Positions 14,601-25,700 of a stretch of DNA of 29,681 nt are shown here, piece after piece. The DNA lies in the NCBI GenBank assembly GCA_041569895.1, contig JBFFXF010000069.1, positions 1-29,681 on the forward strand. Reading direction: 5' to 3'. The DNA comes from JBFFXF01 sp041569895 (GTDB taxonomy: Bacteria > Planctomycetota > UBA8108 > JACQVS01). The translations under genes were made by a program, and so were the position numbers. Positions within the stretch are counted from its first letter, which is position 1, and every line of letters starts with the position of its first letter. Under the pieces are notes generated by a model. The model saw only the letters and a list, made by a program, of their open reading frames with translations. It made no database searches and had not been told where the DNA came from.

Positions 14601-15933
14601 TCGCCAGCAGCTCCTCGGCGCGCTGGCGCTGACTCTTCGCCTCGAGGAAGAACGCGGTGGTGCGCTCCTTCTCTCGCCAGATGAGCAACGTGCTGGCGGC
14701 GAATCCAGTCGCCGCCAGAAAGAGGAGGGCGACCGCTGCCGTGACGACCGCTCGATGCCTGCGGGACCATCGCACGGCGCGCGCCGCGAGCGACGGGCGG
14801 CTGGCGCGGATCGGCCGGTCCTCGAGGAAACGCTCGAGATCGGCGGCGAGGTCGGCCGCGGTGGCGTAACGATCCCCGGGCTCCTTCGCCATCGCTTCGA
14901 GGACGATGGTCTCGAGGTCGGTCGGGATCGATGGGTTGAGGCGCCTCGGCGGTCTGGGCTCCCCGGCGGCGATACGGCGGAGGACTTCCTCCCTGTCGCG
15001 GCCCGGCACCGCCGGCTCGAGCGTCACGAGCTCGTAGAGCGTCGCGCCGAGGGCGTACACGTCTGCGCGCGGATCGACGACGGCGCTCCGGCCGAGGGCC
15101 TGCTCGGGGCTCATGTAGCGCAGCGTGCCCACGAGGTCGCCGCTCGCGGTCAGCCCGGGATCGCTCTGGACACGGGCGAGACCGAAGTCCGTGACCCAGA
15201 GGTGCCCCTCGATGTCGACCAACAAGTTAGCCGGCTTGATGTCGCGATGGATGACCCCCATCGAGTGAGCATGCTCGAGCGCGCTCGCGGCCTCCGCGCC
15301 GAGCCGTGCCGCGGTGCGGAAGAACGCTCGCCTCGAGGACGATTCGTCGGCGGTCGGGGAGTCCGCGAGCACGCCCGCGCCCCTCCCGCTCCGAAGCTCG
15401 TCGATGACCTCGGCCAGTGTCCGACCCGCCACGTGCTGCATGGCGTAGAAATGGACGTCGCGGTCGCAGCCGACCGCGTGGACGGGGACGATGTGAGGGT
15501 GATGGAGCTGAGCGGCCGCCTGCGCCTCGTTCCGGAAGCGCTGGAGCTGGCGCTGATCGAGCACCGCCGCAAATGGAAGCACCTTGAGCGCGACGCGCCG
15601 CCCGAGCGAGACTTGCTCGGCCTCGAAGACGACGCCCATGCCGCCGCGGCCGATCTCGCGCAGGATGCGGAAGTCACCGATACGGTCCTCGCAGCGGAAA
15701 TCGCCCGGATGACGTAGTCCGACCGCGGCGCGGTGGAGGCAGTCGAGGCTCGCCAGGTAGTCTGCGAGCGCGTCGGCGAGGTCGGGATGCCGGGCGAGGA
15801 GCGATGCAGGATCGGGCGACTCCCCGCGCTCGAGGGCGCCGACGTAGTCCTCGAGGATCGCCAGCATGCGTGCGGTCCTCTCGGGATCGGCCTCGCCCCC
15901 GTCCGGCCCGATGACGTCGGCTTTCCCGCTCAC
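11695..15933 (-). CDS. Membrane Ser/Thr protein kinase with WD40 propellers
   Basis: This is a 1,412-residue Hanks-type kinase. Domain order: N-terminal region (1-85); kinase domain (about 88-375) with G-loop IGRGGMGVVFEAE (Gly95-Gly100), Lys117 in VALK, HRDIKPANLL (Asp231, Asn236) and DFG (249-251); one transmembrane helix (about 396-417, VVTAAVALLFLAATGFAAS); a short helical stretch; about 15 WD40 repeats (about 500-1130, each with FSPDG...DG...W-type motifs), enough for two seven-bladed propellers; and a C-terminal helical, TPR-like region (about 1170-1412). All catalytic residues are present, so it should be active, with the kinase domain cytoplasmic. GTG 15933 overlaps the sigma-factor stop by four bases. 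Kinases of this type next to ECF sigma factors are a planctomycete hallmark, so the sigma factor is the likely partner or substrate. Confidence 0.95.
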   Translation of the reverse strand: MSGKADVIGPDGGEADPERTARMLAILEDYVGALERGESPDPASLLARHPDLADALADYLASLDCLHRAAVGLRHPGDFRCEDRIGDFRILREIGRGGMGVVFEAEQVSLGRRVALKVLPFAAVLDQRQLQRFRNEAQAAAQLHHPHIVPVHAVGCDRDVHFYAMQHVAGRTLAEVIDELRSGRGAGVLADSPTADESSSRRAFFRTAARLGAEAASALEHAHSMGVIHRDIKPANLLVDIEGHLWVTDFGLARVQSDPGLTASGDLVGTLRYMSPEQALGRSAVVDPRADVYALGATLYELVTLEPAVPGRDREEVLRRIAAGEPRPPRRLNPSIPTDLETIVLEAMAKEPGDRYATAADLAADLERFLEDRPIRASRPSLAARAVRWSRRHRAVVTAAVALLFLAATGFAASTLLIWREKERTTAFFLEAKSQRQRAEELLARSQLERGVRRLEEGDALGLLDLVEARRTAEESPGLRKRIEEVWAVWHRVHSGRLVRVIGQKGPATAAAFSPDGQLVATSSEDGAVAIWRTDSWTPARSPFDLGAPVRVLVFSPSGDLLAAGGEDGAVRIWQLHGGEPLAVPVDHGDEPIEELLFNPAGDLLVSLAGATVRVWRPGAASPVCETSSADEVLSVAISPDGGLLAVGLRRSAQLLAVDSCRPTGRPLATAGKAVLVKYGPRGRFLATATGSTVRLWDVETRRQFGPPLENRRTVLDVAFSPDGETIASCSLGRTVRLWETATGEPRGEPLAHEDRVTGIRFSPDGSILLSWSRDRTARLWNIESGEPHAPPFPHPGSLRGASFSPDGSLVASVSDDGSTRIWKTASALRSSRAHARAVRDIAFSPDDAVLATASQDWTAVLWDLETGEPRAPSLFHLEWVNAVAFSPGGKIIATASDDATVGVWSANDGQPIRALAHEGRVRAVAFARDETLVASTDRRILRWDPHTGKQIGDPIEIRGGIRAVAFEQATDLLAAGLQDRSVRIVDMASGSIQAAWPTHRNHITALAFGRQGALLASGSEDGTARVLSIADAASAGGPLHHPGRVLDAAFHPRGDLLTTGTSGEVRLWSLAGAPPWHAAILELPGETRALAFDPQGRRLAAGTSTGQAVVWLLPEPPGSIEEMAMRTEVALAARVDESGEVRALPWREWEELRQAIEALGEPPVRPPLLLERSRDPDRDTVELLEGMSARAPWASEYRWRLARLLKRRGELRRRNGEIADAIGDFERSVGLLENLRAPMPGEDYLRELGLTYDALCDACAAGRRLPRAAETHGKLVKFLRSIPPDPSVADYYLLLARKSGPLANLLESEGRASAGARVRADATGLLEAIVTAFPGNREYRLEYARALCALARAIEIRSGHEERTDATTARRKAISIYDELLAESPAPFDCRSERDACAAPASAALESSEAR

Positions 15934-16562
15934 AGGAGGTCCTCTTCCGTGAAAGAGTCTCGTAGTCGGCGGAGGGCGCGCAGCCAGAGCATGCGCACCG
16001 CTCCGGCGGTGCGGTCCATCCGTCGCGCCACCTCGTCGAAGGGGAGCCCCTCGAGGTTGCGCAGCACGATGACTTCACGGTGGGCATCCGGAAGTCGGGC
16101 CAGGCGATCCGCGACGATGAGCGAAGCCTCGCGATGGCGCGCGACGGAGCTCGGCGATCTCCAACGGCTGGCGAGGGCGGACTGAAAGCTCGCTGCCGAG
16201 CTCTCGAGCGCCGCAACCGTCCGCTCGAGCGAGATCTCGCGCCGGAGATCGCGCTTCTGGGTCAATACCTCGCGTTCGACGAGGCGCGACACGTTGTTGA
16301 GCAGGATGCGCCGCAGCCAGGCAAGGAAGGCGTGCTCGCTGTCACCGCGGAAGCTGCCGAAGTCGCGGTGCGCCTCGAGGAAGGTCTGCTGCACGACATC
16401 GGCGGGGCTGGCGCGGCGCTCGAGATGGAGGTCGATCTGCGTCCGCGCGAGGAGATGGAGGTAGTTGCGGCAACGCTCGAAGAGCTCGCCGAGCGCGGCT
16501 GGGGCATCGGCGCCGCCGCCGCGGGCGCGGGCGAGAAGATCTGTGGTTGTGCCCTCGACCAC
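15930..16562 (-). CDS. ECF-type RNA polymerase sigma factor
   Basis: This is a 210-residue sigma-70 family ECF factor. Region 2 includes LGELFERCRNYLHLLARTQI, the DVVQQTFLEAHRDFGSFRG core-binding/-10 motif and FLAWLRRILLNNVSRLV. Region 4 includes RLARLPDAHREVIVLRNLEGLPF and DEVARRMDRTAGAVRMLWLRAL, a helix-turn-helix for -35 recognition. The sequence is of the planctomycete type often encoded with WD40 Ser/Thr kinases. I chose GTG 16562, which has GGAGG six bases upstream (16569-16573); a TTG at 16610 would add 16 residues with no support. The kinase start overlaps its stop by four bases (GTGA), so translation is probably coupled. The giant surface-protein gene is divergent, 140 bases away, and is a candidate target. 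Confidence 0.93.
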   Translation of the reverse strand: MVEGTTTDLLARARGGGADAPAALGELFERCRNYLHLLARTQIDLHLERRASPADVVQQTFLEAHRDFGSFRGDSEHAFLAWLRRILLNNVSRLVEREVLTQKRDLRREISLERTVAALESSAASFQSALASRWRSPSSVARHREASLIVADRLARLPDAHREVIVLRNLEGLPFDEVARRMDRTAGAVRMLWLRALRRLRDSFTEEDLL

Positions 16563-16568
16563 CAGCTG

Positions 16569-16573
16569 CCTCC
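16569..16573 (-). promoter_or_regulatory. Ribosome binding site deciding the sigma-factor start
   Basis: GGAGG on the minus strand ends six bases before GTG 16562. It favours this start over the upstream TTG at 16610. Confidence 0.6.
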
Positions 16574-16702
16574 GCTTCCCCGACCTGCACGCAACCCTTG
16601 CTGGGATCAAGAGTAGGGTCTGGGGGCCGCAGAATCAACACGAGAGTCGCGTGACATCCGCGCCTCGATTTCGACCTTTTGGATGGGGGGAGTGCTCTGG
16701 TC

Positions 16703-19700
16703 ATGAAGCGGGACATGAACGAGGCGTCAGGAAGACTCACGGCCGGCCGTGAGAACCCGTATGCTCTGGAGCCGCTCGAGGCGCGGATCCTGCTGAGCGC
16801 CGACGCCCCGTGGGAGATCGTCGAGGACAGCGACGAAGCTGTCGAGGTCGCCGGGCTCGATCCTGCGGTCCTGATCGCCGAGGACGACGAGGCGTGGACG
16901 AGAGAGGACGGACCGCTCGTGGTCGACGTTCTCTCCAACGACGCCGGCGCCTGGCCGCTCCACGTCGTTTCGACGTCCCGGCCGGAGCACGGTGACATCG
17001 CGATCAACGACGACGGGACGCTCACCTACACCCGCAACCAGGGCTTCAACGGCACGGACTCGTTCAGCTACACCGTCACCGACGGTGAGGCTAGTGCGGA
17101 TGCGACCGTGCGGGTCACCGTGACCCCCGAGGCACGGGTCTCCAGGAGGGCCCACCTCGGTGACGGGGTCGTCGTCGGTGAGGGCGCCGTGATCAAGCGT
17201 CGAGCCGAGGTCGGCGACGGCTCGGTCATCGGCAGCGGCGTCGTGGCCGGCAAGCGCGTCTCGATCGGCGCCGACAGCCGCATCGAGCAGGACGCGCGTG
17301 TCGCGAAACGAGTCTCCATCGGAACGAATACCCAGATCGGCCGAAACGTCGTCCTGCGCCCGAAAGTCGCCATCGGCGACGCCGTGCGCATCGGCGCGGG
17401 CACCATCGTCCAGAGAGGTGTCGTCATCGGCGATCGGGTCACCATCGGCAGTGATGTCCTCATCGGAAAGCGGGCGCGTATCGGCGACGACGCCTTCGTC
17501 GGCGACGAATCGGTCATCCGGTCCCGCGCCGCGGTCGCTGACGGCGTCATCGTCCCGGCCGCGAGCATCATCTCGAAACGCGCGACCTACACGCGAGTTG
17601 CAGCGTCTCCGGCGCCCTCCGGCGGGGATCCCGATGGGGGCGGTGTGGGAGGTCTCCCTTCGCAGATCTTGCTTGCCGACGTGTCGACGTGGGTCGAGCA
17701 GGCGGGCCCGATCAGTCACGGCGGGTTCGAGATCGGCAACCCGGGTGCCGCCGACGACTTCGTCGCCGGTGCGATCCACTCGATCGCGATTCACCCGGGG
17801 AAGCCCGAGATCGTCTTCGTCGGCACGGTCAACGGCGGCGTCTGGCGGACGCGTGACGTCGACCGCGTCGACGCCGGCGTCCGCAGCCCCGACTGGGAGC
17901 CGCTCACCGACCACCTGCCGTCCCTGGCGATCGGCTCGGTAGCGATCAGCCCCTTCGATCGACACGGCAATCCGGTAGATGAGACCACCCCGACACCGAT
18001 CGATGAGCTCGTCATCTTCGCCGGGACCGGCAGCTTCTCGAGCCACGCGCAGGAGGGGGGGCGCGGCATCGGGCTCCTGCGGAGCGATGACGGCGGCGCC
18101 ACGTGGTCGATCGTCGGGAAGGGGATCGAGGGCGCCGTCACCGCCGTCCTGCCGACCGAGATCCGCACGGGCGGCACCGGCGCGACGCAGGTGGTCCTGG
18201 TGGCGACGGTCAGCGAGGGCGTCAGCAAGGAGGGGCTCTACCGGAGCGGCGACGGGGGTGCCACTTTCACGCGCGTCTCGGGCACCACCGGACTTCCCGC
18301 CGGCGGCGTCAGCGACGTCGTCGTCGAACCGAGCGACCCGACGCGGTTCATCGCGGCGGTGCCGGGGGAGGGCCTCTACGAGAGCAACGCCGGCGCGACG
18401 TCGTGGTCGGTGTTCGACACGTTCACCGGCGACTTCTCGGAAAGCGTGGGCATCGACCTGGCGGTCCAGAAGGACCTGCCGGGCTACGTCTACGCTGCCC
18501 CGGTCCTCTCCAACGGAGAGATCGGCCACATCGTCCGCTACGAGAGCATCCCGACGGGCGGCGAGAACATCGAGATACTTCCCCAGCCGGGCTTTCGCGG
18601 AATCAGCTCGGACCTCGTCGCTCGGATCGACGGCGATAGAATCTTCCGTCTGGCTGATGGCGTCGGATTCCCGGCGATCGACCAGACCGTCGAGGCCTTC
18701 GCCTTCTTTGGCGTCGACCTCTATGCCGGTGGGGAATTCACCACCGTTGGCGGCATGCCGGCGATGCACCTCGCCAGGTGGGACGGGGCGAAATGGGCGC
18801 CGGTGTCCGGGGCTCCCGACCTGGTCTTCGCGCTCGAGGTGTTCGACGACGGCGGCGGCGAGGCGCTTTACGTCGGTGGGCACTTCGACGGCGGCGTCCG
18901 GCGATTCGACGGTACGACGTGGAGTGATGTCGGTGGTGGGGTCGACGGCGCGGTCCACGCGCTCACAGTCTTCGACGACGACCCGTCGGATGCGACACCG
19001 GCAGCGCTCGTGGTCGGCGGCGACTTTGGTAACGCCGACCCCGGCGGAACCCCGGTCGCCGTCAACAACGTCGCCCGGTGGGACGGCACGAAGTGGAGCG
19101 ACCTCAAGGGTGGCATCACGCTGCCGGCCGATCCCCGCAACGTGATCGTGCGCGAACTCGCCGTCTTCGACGAGGACCCGAACGACGGCCTCCCGCCGGT
19201 CCTCTTCGCCGGCGGGGTCTTCACGCGCGCGGGAGGTTTGTCCTCCGAAGGAATCGCCCGCTGGGACGGGACGGACTGGTCGAAGCTCGGCGGCGGTGTC
19301 GATGGCGACGTATTTGCAATGGCGGCGTTCGAGCACGCGTCGGCGCGGGGGCTCTACGTCGGCGGTGATTTTTCACGAGTCGATGGGATTTCGGCGAACA
19401 ACCTCGCACGGTGGGACGGGAGCGCCTGGAGCGCCGTGGGGAACGGCGTCGACGGCTTCGTTTACGCCCTTGCGAGCTTCGACGAGGACCCGGCGGACTC
19501 GACTCCGGCTGTCCTCTTCATCGCCGGCGACTTCACCGAAGTCGGGAACAGGACGCGGGCACGAAACCTGGCACGCTGGGACGGTGAGAACTTCAGGCGT
19601 TGGTTCGACTTCGACGGCGAGGTCCGCACCCTCGAGGTCGTCGAGCCCGGAGGCGGTGCGGTTCAACGCGGCCTTTACGTCGGAGGCGCGTTCGAGCGCG

Positions 19701-22700
19701 GCGGCGTCACGCTCGTGCGGGGACACCTCTCCGCGGCCGGGATCGCCGCTGACCCGACCGATCCCGATGTCGTCTACGTCAGCGGCGTCCAGAGCGTCCT
19801 CCTCGGCCGTTTCTCGACGGACGCCTGGACAGCGCTCAGGGACAACGCCGCGAGCGGCACCCGTACGCACGCCGACTCGCGCGACATGGTTTTCGACGCC
19901 GCCGGGGACCGTCTGCTCGAGGCGAGCGACGGCGGCATGGCGCTGCTCGTGGACCCACGGGACGTCGCGCCGGAGTCGCGGCAGTGGTTCTCGATCAACG
20001 GCGATCTCGACACGACGGAGGTCGTCTCGGTCGCATACGATCCGGATGGCGAAGTCATCATCGCCGGCACGCAGGACAACGGCTCGATCGAGAAGGAGGT
20101 TGGAAAGCAGGATCCGTGGGAGCATTTCGACGGCGGCGACGGCAACACACAGCAGGTCGCCCTCGAGCCCGGAGCGCTCGGGAGGACCTACCGATACACC
20201 CTGGCGAACAATTTCAAGTGGTTTATCCGCCGGCGAGAAACCCTCCTCGGGGTCGACGAGGAATCCGTCAGGCTGAGCGACGCCGCCAGGGGCGATCACC
20301 TCGCCGGCCTGAACAGCGACGACGAGGAATTCGCCGAGAGCGGCGCGTACACGATCATCCCCTTCGCGCTCAACGCCGTCGAGCCGAAGCGCATGCTCAT
20401 CGGTAAAGAAGGACTCTACGAGTTCGACAAGCGAGGCGATGTCCTCCGCAGGGAGATCGCGCTCCCGCTGCAGACCGGGCGGATTACCGCCGTCGCGTAC
20501 GGCGGCTTCCGCGATGGCGAGGGAAACGCCGATATCATCTACGCGGCCGAGAGGAACAAGATCTGGGTCCGCGCAGCGGAGAACCTCCAGCCGGTCGCGG
20601 AGAGGCTTCGCAATACGACGTTTATCGCGGACATCGCCCTCGACCCGGACGACTGGCGGATCGCGTACGCCGCCACGAACGGCGGTATATTCAGGCGGGA
20701 CCCGGCGAAGGGTACGTGGGTCGATATCACCGGATCGCTGCAGGGTCGTGTCGCCGACCTCCGCGCCGTCGAGGTCGTCGAGGTCGCCGGCAAGACGGTC
20801 GTACTCGCCGGCGGTCTCGGCGGGGTCTACCGCACCTTCGAGCCTGCGGGGGCAACGGCGCAATGGACGCAGGTGGGAGCGGGGCTTCCGAACGCGCTCG
20901 TCACGGACATCGACTACGAGAAGACCGACGACATCCTCGTCGTCGGCACGCTCGGCCGTGGCGTCTGGACGATCGGCGGACCGGGGAGCGGCGTCTCGGC
21001 GAGCGCGGCGGTCGCCGCCTCCGGGAGCCTCGAGGTGCGCTTCGAGGACCCGGCGGAGACGATCATCCTCAATCGCGACCGGAACAACCGGCTTCTCCTC
21101 GACGTCTCGGTCTTCGAGGACCAGGGTGGCACGCTCGTTCTCAAGGAGGCGACCGCCGTCCCACTGTTCGCTCTCGAGACGATCGAGGTGATCGGCTCGA
21201 CGAACGACGACACCTTCATCGTCGACAGCACCAACGGGCCGGTCGCCGTGCACCTCGGAATCCACTTCGACGGTGACGGCGGGATGAACACGCTCATCCT
21301 GAGTGACGGTAACGGCGTCACGGACTTTCTGCCGCCCGCCGACGGCGAGAGCGTGCTGATCCGGGACGATCAGGTACAGCGCGTGACGTACGAGAACGTC
21401 GACGGACTGCCGGTCCAGGTGCCGAACCCGCTGGCTACGCGAGTCCCGTCGATCGGCAACGCCATGGTCCGCATCGCCTCGTGGTCGGAGAAGCTCAACT
21501 CGCCCGAGGGCTTCGGGCTGAATCTCGGTGCCCTTGGCGAGACCGTTGGACGGGCGCTCAACGGCGTCCGTCGCGTCTTGCGCCTGCCGACGAGCGACCC
21601 GGTGGAGGAGCAGGCGCCTCTCGCGACCGAGTCCGGCTTCGGCGACCAGGTCCTCCGCCGCTTCTTCGAGGACGGGGACGGCGGCTTCTCGCTCGCCTCG
21701 ATCGGAGATTCGATCGCCACGCCGGGAGAGCTCCGCGATCGGCTCGACGCGCTCGACGACATTCCCGGAAGTGTCAGTTTCGTCGAGACGCCGGAAATGA
21801 CCCGCTTCGACGTCGAGATCACGAGGCCACTCTCGGGGGAGGCCGACATCGAGGTCGAGGCGCTCGCGGGAAGCGTCGAGCTCACCGGGTCGATCGAGGT
21901 CGAGGCCGACCTCACGCTCAAGATCGTCTTCGGCGTCGACGAGCGAGGTTTCTTCATCGAGCCGGACGCCCGCGCCGAGCCCGAGCTGACGGTGACGAAC
22001 GTGCGCATCTCGGGCGACGTCGACGCCATCGGCCGCTTCGGCTTCATCGAGGTGACGCTTGCGGACGCCGCGCTCACCGTCGATCCTGCGGTGACGCTTA
22101 CCGTGGACCTCGTCGATCCAGGGCCCGACCCGTTCACCGGCGAGACCGACGGCCTCATCCGCATGCCCGATTTCGACGCCGCGATCGGCGACCTCATCGA
22201 CGCGGCGCTCACCGGCAACCCCGACGCCGACGACCTCGTCTTCACGGGCGACTTCACCGTCTCGCCGCTCATCGCGGGTCTGCCGCCCTTGCTCGAGATC
22301 GAGGGCACGGTGAAGCTCGCCTGGCCCGACATCAACGACCCGACTAACGTCGAGGTCTCGGCCGAAAACGACGGCGGCAGCGACCTCCTCGACTTCCTCA
22401 ACCTCGACAAGACGCAGCTCCTCAACGCGCTCAACGAGCTCTCGGCGTGGCTCGACGCGACCGCCGGGATTGACGTCATGGGGACGAAGATCCCGCTGGT
22501 CAACAAGACCCTCGGCGAGATGCTCGAGCGCGCCCCGGGCGAGCTCGTATTCGACATGACCTCGATCGACGAGATCACCGAGGTCGTCGAAAAGGACGCG
22601 TTCGAGGAGTTCACCGTGTTCCTCACCGCGGGCGATCTCCTCAAGCTCGGGGTCGCGCCGGGTAACCGCGTCGAGTACCTCGGCGCTGGCGGCGAGACGT

Positions 22701-25700
22701 TCGAGGGCGTCATCGACCGGACAACGCGCACCGAGCTCACTGTCCGCTTCCTGAAGACGCTCGACCAGGAGCCGGAGCGCGAGGAGCCGCGGGTGAGCAT
22801 CTTCAGGAGTGCGTCCTTCTCGAGCAAGGTCGTGCCCACCTCCGAGCGCCTCGAGGAGTCGGGCAAGCGCCAGTCGGAGGGGAAGACGCTCCAGGATGTC
22901 CTCGAGGACCTCGCCGAGCGCCTCGACATCGACCCGGAGCGGTTCGGCGTCAGGACGGAGGGCACCGGCCAGAACCGCGTCATCGAGCTCACCATCCCCT
23001 TCGACCCCGACCCGATCGAGTTCGTCGACGAGACGCTCGACTTCGAGGACGCGGTGAAGGGGCTCCGAATCGACGCGGAGGGGGAGCTCACGCTCTCGCT
23101 CGACCCGGTGTTCGAGATCCCGCTCGGGATCCGTCTGGCGAAGGACCTGCCTTTCTCCGAGCGCGTCTACTTCATCGAGAACGACACCCCGGAGGCGACC
23201 TTCACCCTGTCAGCGAACCTCGACGATCCCGTGCTCACCGGGCGGCTCGGGTTCCTCGCGGTGCGGGTCGAGGAAAACGCCGATGTCGCCGACAACGCCG
23301 GCATCACCATCGAGGCGACGGTCGACATCGATCTGCGCGATCCCGGCGTCGATGCCGACGACGACGGCAAGGTCTTCCTGAAGGAGCTGCGCCCGCGGGA
23401 CCTCTCGAAGGTCTTCGACGCCGATCTCGACGGCCGCTTCGACATCGATGGGCTCCGCGTCACCGCGGCGGCGGGGATCGTGTTTCCCGGCGCGCTCCTC
23501 ATCTCGCTCGACGGTGACGGCCCGGGGCGCGTCGAGGACGTCGGCGACCTCCGCGGCGTGCTCGACGGCATCGAGATCGACGGCGAGCTCGATCTCCTGA
23601 ACTTCAACAACCTCGACCCCTACGCCATCCTCGCGCTCCTGAAGCAGCTCTCGGAGTGGCTCGACGTCCTCCGAGACGAGCCGGTCGTCGACACGCCGAT
23701 CCCCCTCACCGGCGGCCGTACGGTCGGCGACGTGCTCGACCTCAAGGACGCGCTCCTCGCCACCCTGGTCGATTTCATGGAAGACCCGCCCGGGACCGGG
23801 ACGCCGCGCTTCGAGACCGTGCAGGGCCTCGCCGATGAGATCGCGACGCGGCTCGGCATCGACCCCGCGATTGTCGACGCTCGCTACGATCCGGCGACCG
23901 ACGAGCTCGGCTTCCGGATCACGCCATCGTTCGCGTCCGAGATCGCCGCCGTGCCCTTCGACGTCGACCTCGACCTCGGGCCGCTCGGCGGCGTCGAGAG
24001 CTCGAGCACGCTGCGGCTTGACGGCTCCGTCGACCTCGATTTCACCATCGGCGCGGACCTCTCGCCGATGGCCGCGACGATCACGGCGATGGAGGACGCG
24101 CCGGCGGACGGCAAGCTCTCGGCAGACGCCAGCTTCACCCTCGCCGTCAACGACGGCGTGCCCTTCGAGATCACGATCGCCGCCGACGCAAGCAACACCT
24201 CCGTCGATGACCTCGTCGCCGACGTCAACGACGCCCTTGCGGACGCCGGCGCCGCAGGGCTCATCGTCGCCGGTCGTGACGGCGATCGGCTGACGCTGAC
24301 GGCGTCGCGCCTCGGGACGAGCGCGTTCCTGCAGGTCTTCATCGGCGAGGGTGACCCCGCGGTGGAGCTCGGCTTCGAGAGCGGTCAGTCGGACATCGAC
24401 CGCATCGGGACGCGCTTCTTCCTGCGCGACGCGTCGGTGACAGGTCGCGCGACACTCACGGCCGACAGTCTCGACGCCTCGGCGGGGATCGGCTTCCTCG
24501 GCGTCGAGGTCGAGGACGCCTCGGGCTCGATCGACCTCTCGCTCACGCTGCCCTTCGAGGATCCCGGCACCGGCGCCGCCGACGGCAGGATCACGCTGCC
24601 CGAGCTCTGGCAGGCGATCTCCCGCCTCGAGGACCTCGTCCCAGCTCCCGAGCTCGGCGGCACGATCGACCTCGACCTGCCGATCCAGGTCGTGCCGCCC
24701 TTCCTCGTCGGCGACCTCGGCGAGCCGAGGATCATCATCGCCGACTGGGACTACTTCCAGGAGCCGATCGAGGACGCCATCCAGTTCATCGACATGGATC
24801 GGATCCTCGACTTCCGGGGTCTCTCGTTCACGCAAATCGCCGCGGCGATCGCGAGCGTGGCGGAGTTCCTCTCCGAGATCGAGGGGCCGGCGTTCCTCGA
24901 CCGCGACCTGCCGGTGGTCAACCGCAGCATCCGCGAAATCCTCGACCTCACGTCCCGCTTCGCCGGCCGGCTCGCGGGGCTTCAAGACCCCGGGACGCTC
25001 CAGGCGCTCGAGGGCGAGCTCGAGCAGCTCCTCGCGCCGCTCGGGATTCCGCCCGAGAGCGTCGAGGTGTCGCCCGACGTCGGCGCCGTCAGGATCGACC
25101 TCGTCTTCGCGAGCGGGGTCGACAGAGAGTTCCCCCTGAACCTCGACCTCGAGGCGCTCCTCGCGGCCGCGAACGTGCCGCCCGAGCTCCAGGGAGTCGC
25201 GAGCCTCATCGACGTCGAGGGCTCGGCGAAGCTCGGCGTCGACCTCGACGCGAGCTTCGGCCTCGCGCTCGGCTTCGATATCTCGGGACCGCTCCCCGTG
25301 CCCTTCCTCTACGACTCGACCGGCCTCGAGCTCACCGCCGGTCTTCGCGGTGAGGAGATGGACCTGACGCTGGCGGCAGGGCCGCTCGGGATCTTCGTCC
25401 GCGACGGCACCGTGACCTTCGATGTCGACGGCGACGATGTCGACTTTAACGGCGACTCCACCGCCCCGGCACGCTTCGACATAGGGCTCGAGCCGGGACC
25501 GAACGGCCGCTGGATGCTCGGGGACGTGCTCGACGGCACGATCCCCATAGACGACGTCATCGCCGAGCCCGAGATCACGGGGGCGGCGACGGTGGCGCTG
25601 CCGCTCTACTTCCCGACGAGCGACGCGCCGCTCGGCAGCGCCGATGACGCGAACGGCAACGGCATCCCCGACAACGTCCTCCACGTCACCCTCGCGGACC

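Noticed and set aside
16562..16610. TTG start at 16610 for the sigma factor
   Set aside because: The added 16 residues have no family match and no ribosome site, whereas GTG 16562 has GGAGG at ideal spacing.
17132..17590. An independent acyltransferase (LpxA/LpxD-like) gene
   Set aside because: It is in frame with the domains on both sides, has no start codon with ribosome site, and shows no catalytic His motif.
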